This document shows positions 5,543-7,740 of a DNA stretch of 7,740 nt, piece by piece (position 1 is the first letter of the stretch; the number at the start of each line of letters is the position of its first letter). The stretch is taken from assembly GCA_014380985.1 (NCBI GenBank), contig JACMIU010000246.1:1-7740 (forward strand), written 5' to 3'. Origin of the DNA: Armatimonadota bacterium. GTDB taxonomy: Bacteria > Armatimonadota > Armatimonadia > Armatimonadales > Armatimonadaceae. Both the position numbers and the translations under genes were made by a program. Below the pieces are notes generated by a model. It was not told the origin of the DNA and made no database searches. It saw only the letters and a list, made by a program, of their open reading frames with translations.

Positions 5543-7552
5543 ATGGATGAACTGCCCCTGCTTCTCGCCGATGGCGTTGCCGCGCTCCCCGACCCGCTTG
5601 GTGTCGGCACGTTTTTGCACTTCGAGGCGGACGCCACCGCGTCCCGCCATGTGTTCGCGGTCGGCGCGGGCGTCGGCATCACGCGCTTCGTCGCACAGCA
5701 CCGCTACGAGCCGTTTTGGATGACCGTGGCGACCGGCGAACGTTTGGGTGCGGTTCCCGTGGAAACGCAGTTCCTGCTCGCCGAACTTGATAACGGGCGG
5801 TTCGCCTTGTTTGTGCCGCTAATTGACTTCCTGTTACGTTGTTCTTTGCAGGGCGATGGCGCGGACGGTTTACAGTTGGTGGCGGAAACCGGCGACCCGG
5901 CGGCGCGACAGGAAAGCGCGACCGGCTTGTTTGTCGCGGTTGGCGACGATCCGTATTCCCTGATTAGCGGCGCGGCGATGGCGGTCAGCAAGTACCTCGG
6001 CACGACGCGCCTACGCTTCGAGAAGCCGTTACCGGCGTTCTGCGACGATTTCGGCTGGTGTACGTGGGACGCCTTTTACCAAGACGTGTCGCACGACAAG
6101 GTGATCGAGGGCTTGGAATCGTGGAAAGCGGCGGGCATCACGCCGCGCTTCTTAATTTTGGACGACGGCTGGCAGAGCGTTTCCGAAGATACTACTGGCG
6201 AGAAGCGGCTGATAGGATTTTGCGCCAACGAGAAGTTTCCCGGCGATTTGTACACCACGGTTTCAATGGCGAAGAACGACTTCGGCGTGGAAACGTTTCT
6301 CGTTTGGCACGCCTTTAACGGCTACTGGGGCGGAGTTGTGGCGGAAGCGTTCCCCGGTTGCAACGCCGTCAGTATCGCCCGCGAATCGTCGGAAGGCATC
6401 AAGAGCCATGCGCCGAATGTGGACAACTATTTCGGCAACATCGTTGGCGTCGTGCCGCCCGATGAGGTGTATCGCTTCTTCCACGATTACCACCGGTATC
6501 TACGCTCGCAGGGCGTGGACGGCGTAAAAGTGGATTCGCAAGCGTCGCTCGAAACCGTGGTGCGGGGCTTAGGCGTCGGCGGGCGCGTTCCGGCGATGCG
6601 CTCCTACCGCGAAGCGTTGGAAGGCTCGGTCGCGGTGCATTTCGAGGGGCGGCTGATTAACTGTATGTCGTGCGCCAACGAAATGCTGTTTCAGGCTCCC
6701 GCGTCCAACCTGACGCGAACCTCGACCGATTTCTGGCCCGACAAGCCGGAGTCGCACGGCTTGCATCTGTGGGTGAACGCGCACGTTTCGGCGTGGTGGG
6801 GGCAGTTCGTGCATCCCGACTGGGATATGTTCCAATCGGGGCATCCGATGGGCTTGTATCACGCGGCGGGGCGGGCGGTCTCCGGCTCGCCGATCTATGT
6901 TTCTGACAAACCGGGAACGCACGACGTGAGCGTTTTGCGGCGGCTCGTGACGCCGGAAGGGCGCGTATTCCGGTGCGCGTCGCCGGGCGTCCCAACCCGC
7001 GATTGTCTGTTCGCCGATGTCACCAAAGACGCCGTGCTTCTGAAAATCGTCAATGTGTCCGGCGGCGCAGCGCACCTTTTGGGCGTGTTTAACGCCAGAC
7101 ACTCCGAAACCGGCACGGAACCGATTACCGGCGCGGTAACGCTCGCGGATGCGCCAAGCCTCGCGGACGAAGCCGTGGCGGTCTACGCGCATTTGGCACG
7201 GGAACTGCGCGTTTTGCGCGGAGCCGACCGGTGGGAAATCACGCTGGCGCAACTCCGGTGCGAAGTGTTCACGCTTCTCCCGCTTTCCGGCTACGGCGTA
7301 ACTCCCATCGGACTGGGGAACTACTTTAATGCGCCGGGCGCAATCGTGGAAGTCGCGGTGTCAGAGGACGGCAAAACGCACGACATCACGCTTTCCACCA
7401 GCGGCGAGTTTGTCGCGCACTGCGAATCCGCCCCGGTGAGCGTGGAGGTGAGCGGCGACCCCGCGCCGTTCGACTACGACGCGGACGCGAAAACGCTTCG
7501 CGTGGCAGTGGATTCGGCGTGGTTCGGCACGGTGCGCGTGGTGCTGGCGTAG
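5543..7552 (+). CDS. GH36 alpha-galactosidase, raffinose synthase/Sip1 family
   Basis: The 669-residue product belongs to the raffinose synthase/seed imbibition (Sip1) branch of GH36, retaining enzymes that act on alpha-galactosides. Bacterial members are more likely alpha-galactosidases than raffinose synthases. An N-terminal beta-sandwich (about 1-160) precedes a TIM barrel with FGWCTWDAFY (170-179), DDGWQS (207-212), VWHAFNGYWGG (254-264), the nucleophile Asp331 in GVKVD, RTSTDF (392-397) carrying the probable acid/base Asp396, PDWDMFQS (425-432) and SPIYVSD (449-455). A C-terminal beta domain follows. No signal peptide or membrane segment is visible, so it should be cytoplasmic. The ATG at 5543 is preferred: the frame is open back to 5321, but that extension is Arg/Pro-rich and covers the intergenic repeats. 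Ribosome binding is weak: GGAAACG is 6-7 bases away, and AAGGAG is 29 bases away beyond a hairpin. It diverges from gyrA and has no sugar transporter beside it. Confidence 0.9.
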   Translation: MDELPLLLADGVAALPDPLGVGTFLHFEADATASRHVFAVGAGVGITRFVAQHRYEPFWMTVATGERLGAVPVETQFLLAELDNGRFALFVPLIDFLLRCSLQGDGADGLQLVAETGDPAARQESATGLFVAVGDDPYSLISGAAMAVSKYLGTTRLRFEKPLPAFCDDFGWCTWDAFYQDVSHDKVIEGLESWKAAGITPRFLILDDGWQSVSEDTTGEKRLIGFCANEKFPGDLYTTVSMAKNDFGVETFLVWHAFNGYWGGVVAEAFPGCNAVSIARESSEGIKSHAPNVDNYFGNIVGVVPPDEVYRFFHDYHRYLRSQGVDGVKVDSQASLETVVRGLGVGGRVPAMRSYREALEGSVAVHFEGRLINCMSCANEMLFQAPASNLTRTSTDFWPDKPESHGLHLWVNAHVSAWWGQFVHPDWDMFQSGHPMGLYHAAGRAVSGSPIYVSDKPGTHDVSVLRRLVTPEGRVFRCASPGVPTRDCLFADVTKDAVLLKIVNVSGGAAHLLGVFNARHSETGTEPITGAVTLADAPSLADEAVAVYAHLARELRVLRGADRWEITLAQLRCEVFTLLPLSGYGVTPIGLGNYFNAPGAIVEVAVSEDGKTHDITLSTSGEFVAHCESAPVSVEVSGDPAPFDYDADAKTLRVAVDSAWFGTVRVVLA

Positions 7553-7557
7553 CATTG

Positions 7558-7596
7558 TGCGGGGATGTTCCATCCACCGGTGGGGGGCGTTCCGCA
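7558..7596 (+). terminator. Weak stem-loop after the glycosidase stop
   Basis: TGCGG at 7558-7562 can pair with CCGCA at 7592-7596, enclosing the 10-bp perfect palindrome CCACCGGTGG at 7574-7583. It begins five bases after the stop codon, where a terminator would be expected. There is no T-run after it, so it is at best a factor-dependent or structural 3' end. Confidence 0.3.
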
Positions 7597-7598
7597 TG

Positions 7599-7740
7599 TC
7601 GGCAGGAACTTCGTTTCGCCTTAGTATCCTGCGGATACGGGGCGGTCGAGAACGACTCGCCGCGTTGTCTAAACGGTTCGCGCCGTCCCCCGCGTAACCT
7701 GCACCCGAAGGGTGATCAGGCGGAACGAAGTTCCTGCCGA
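7599..7740. repeat. Structured palindromic element with 23-bp terminal inverted repeats (MITE-like or structured RNA)
   Basis: Bases 7599-7621 and 7718-7740 are reverse complements over 23 positions with one mismatch. Each arm can also fold alone: GGAAC-TTC-GTTTC at 7605-7617 (one G-T pair) and GGAAC-GAA-GTTCC at 7722-7734. Four hairpins lie between the arms: GTATCC-TGC-GGATAC at 7624-7638; GGCGGTCG-AGAA-CGAC(T)CGCC at 7641-7661; ACGG-TTCGCG-CCGT at 7673-7686; CACCC-GAA-GGGTG at 7702-7714. The whole could fold as a long stem closing a multi-branched loop. There is no ORF of note inside. A non-autonomous miniature transposon, a dispersed palindromic repeat or a structured RNA are all possible. 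The window ends at the last repeat base, so the true right end and any target duplication cannot be seen. Confidence 0.65.

Noticed and set aside
7599..7740. tRNA, integron attC site or CRISPR unit as explanations for the terminal element
   Set aside because: There is no anticodon or T-arm layout, no GTTRRRY/RYYYAAC core pair in the right places, and no repeated spacer-separated unit.

Overview
The window holds three well-supported protein genes, one weak small ORF and several palindromic intergenic elements. Base composition is high GC (roughly 60% by eye), with strong G/C preference at third codon positions. It looks like a chromosomal segment of a free-living bacterium. I cannot place the phylum from this sequence. 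A stand-alone gyrA with an intein, a DpnI-type enzyme and a raffinose-synthase-family glycosidase would fit an under-sampled lineage (for example Armatimonadota or a neighbour), but that is only a guess.

Layout. Positions 1-170 are extremely G-rich, with runs of 9 and 16 G, and no gene can be called safely. Positions 171-938 (minus) encode a DpnI-family methyl-directed restriction endonuclease that aligns with DpnI almost residue for residue. Positions 939-1331 hold a possible 56-codon ORF (plus), a hairpin, and a long imperfect inverted repeat lying between the converging small ORF and gyrA. Positions 1332-5285 (minus) encode the DNA gyrase A subunit, interrupted by a 438-residue intein placed directly after the catalytic tyrosine. 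The intein keeps both splicing domains and a two-motif LAGLIDADG homing endonuclease. Positions 5286-5542 separate divergently transcribed gyrA and the next gene; they contain a perfect 12-bp inverted repeat and a candidate gyrA promoter. Positions 5543-7552 (plus) encode a cytoplasmic GH36 alpha-galactosidase of the raffinose synthase/Sip1 branch. Positions 7553-7740 hold a palindromic element: 23-bp terminal inverted repeats (22/23 matching) enclosing four small hairpins, ending exactly at the window edge.

How the parts relate. The three genes do not form an operon: the nuclease gene and gyrA are both on the minus strand but are separated by about 390 bases with a probable terminator-like repeat, and the glycosidase diverges from gyrA. 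The nuclease is expected to cut DNA methylated at GATC, so the host should lack Dam methylation. The intein is a mobile genetic passenger in an essential gene. The glycosidase is a housekeeping carbohydrate enzyme with no visible partner genes. The least explained items are the structured element at the right edge and the repeat between the small ORF and gyrA.
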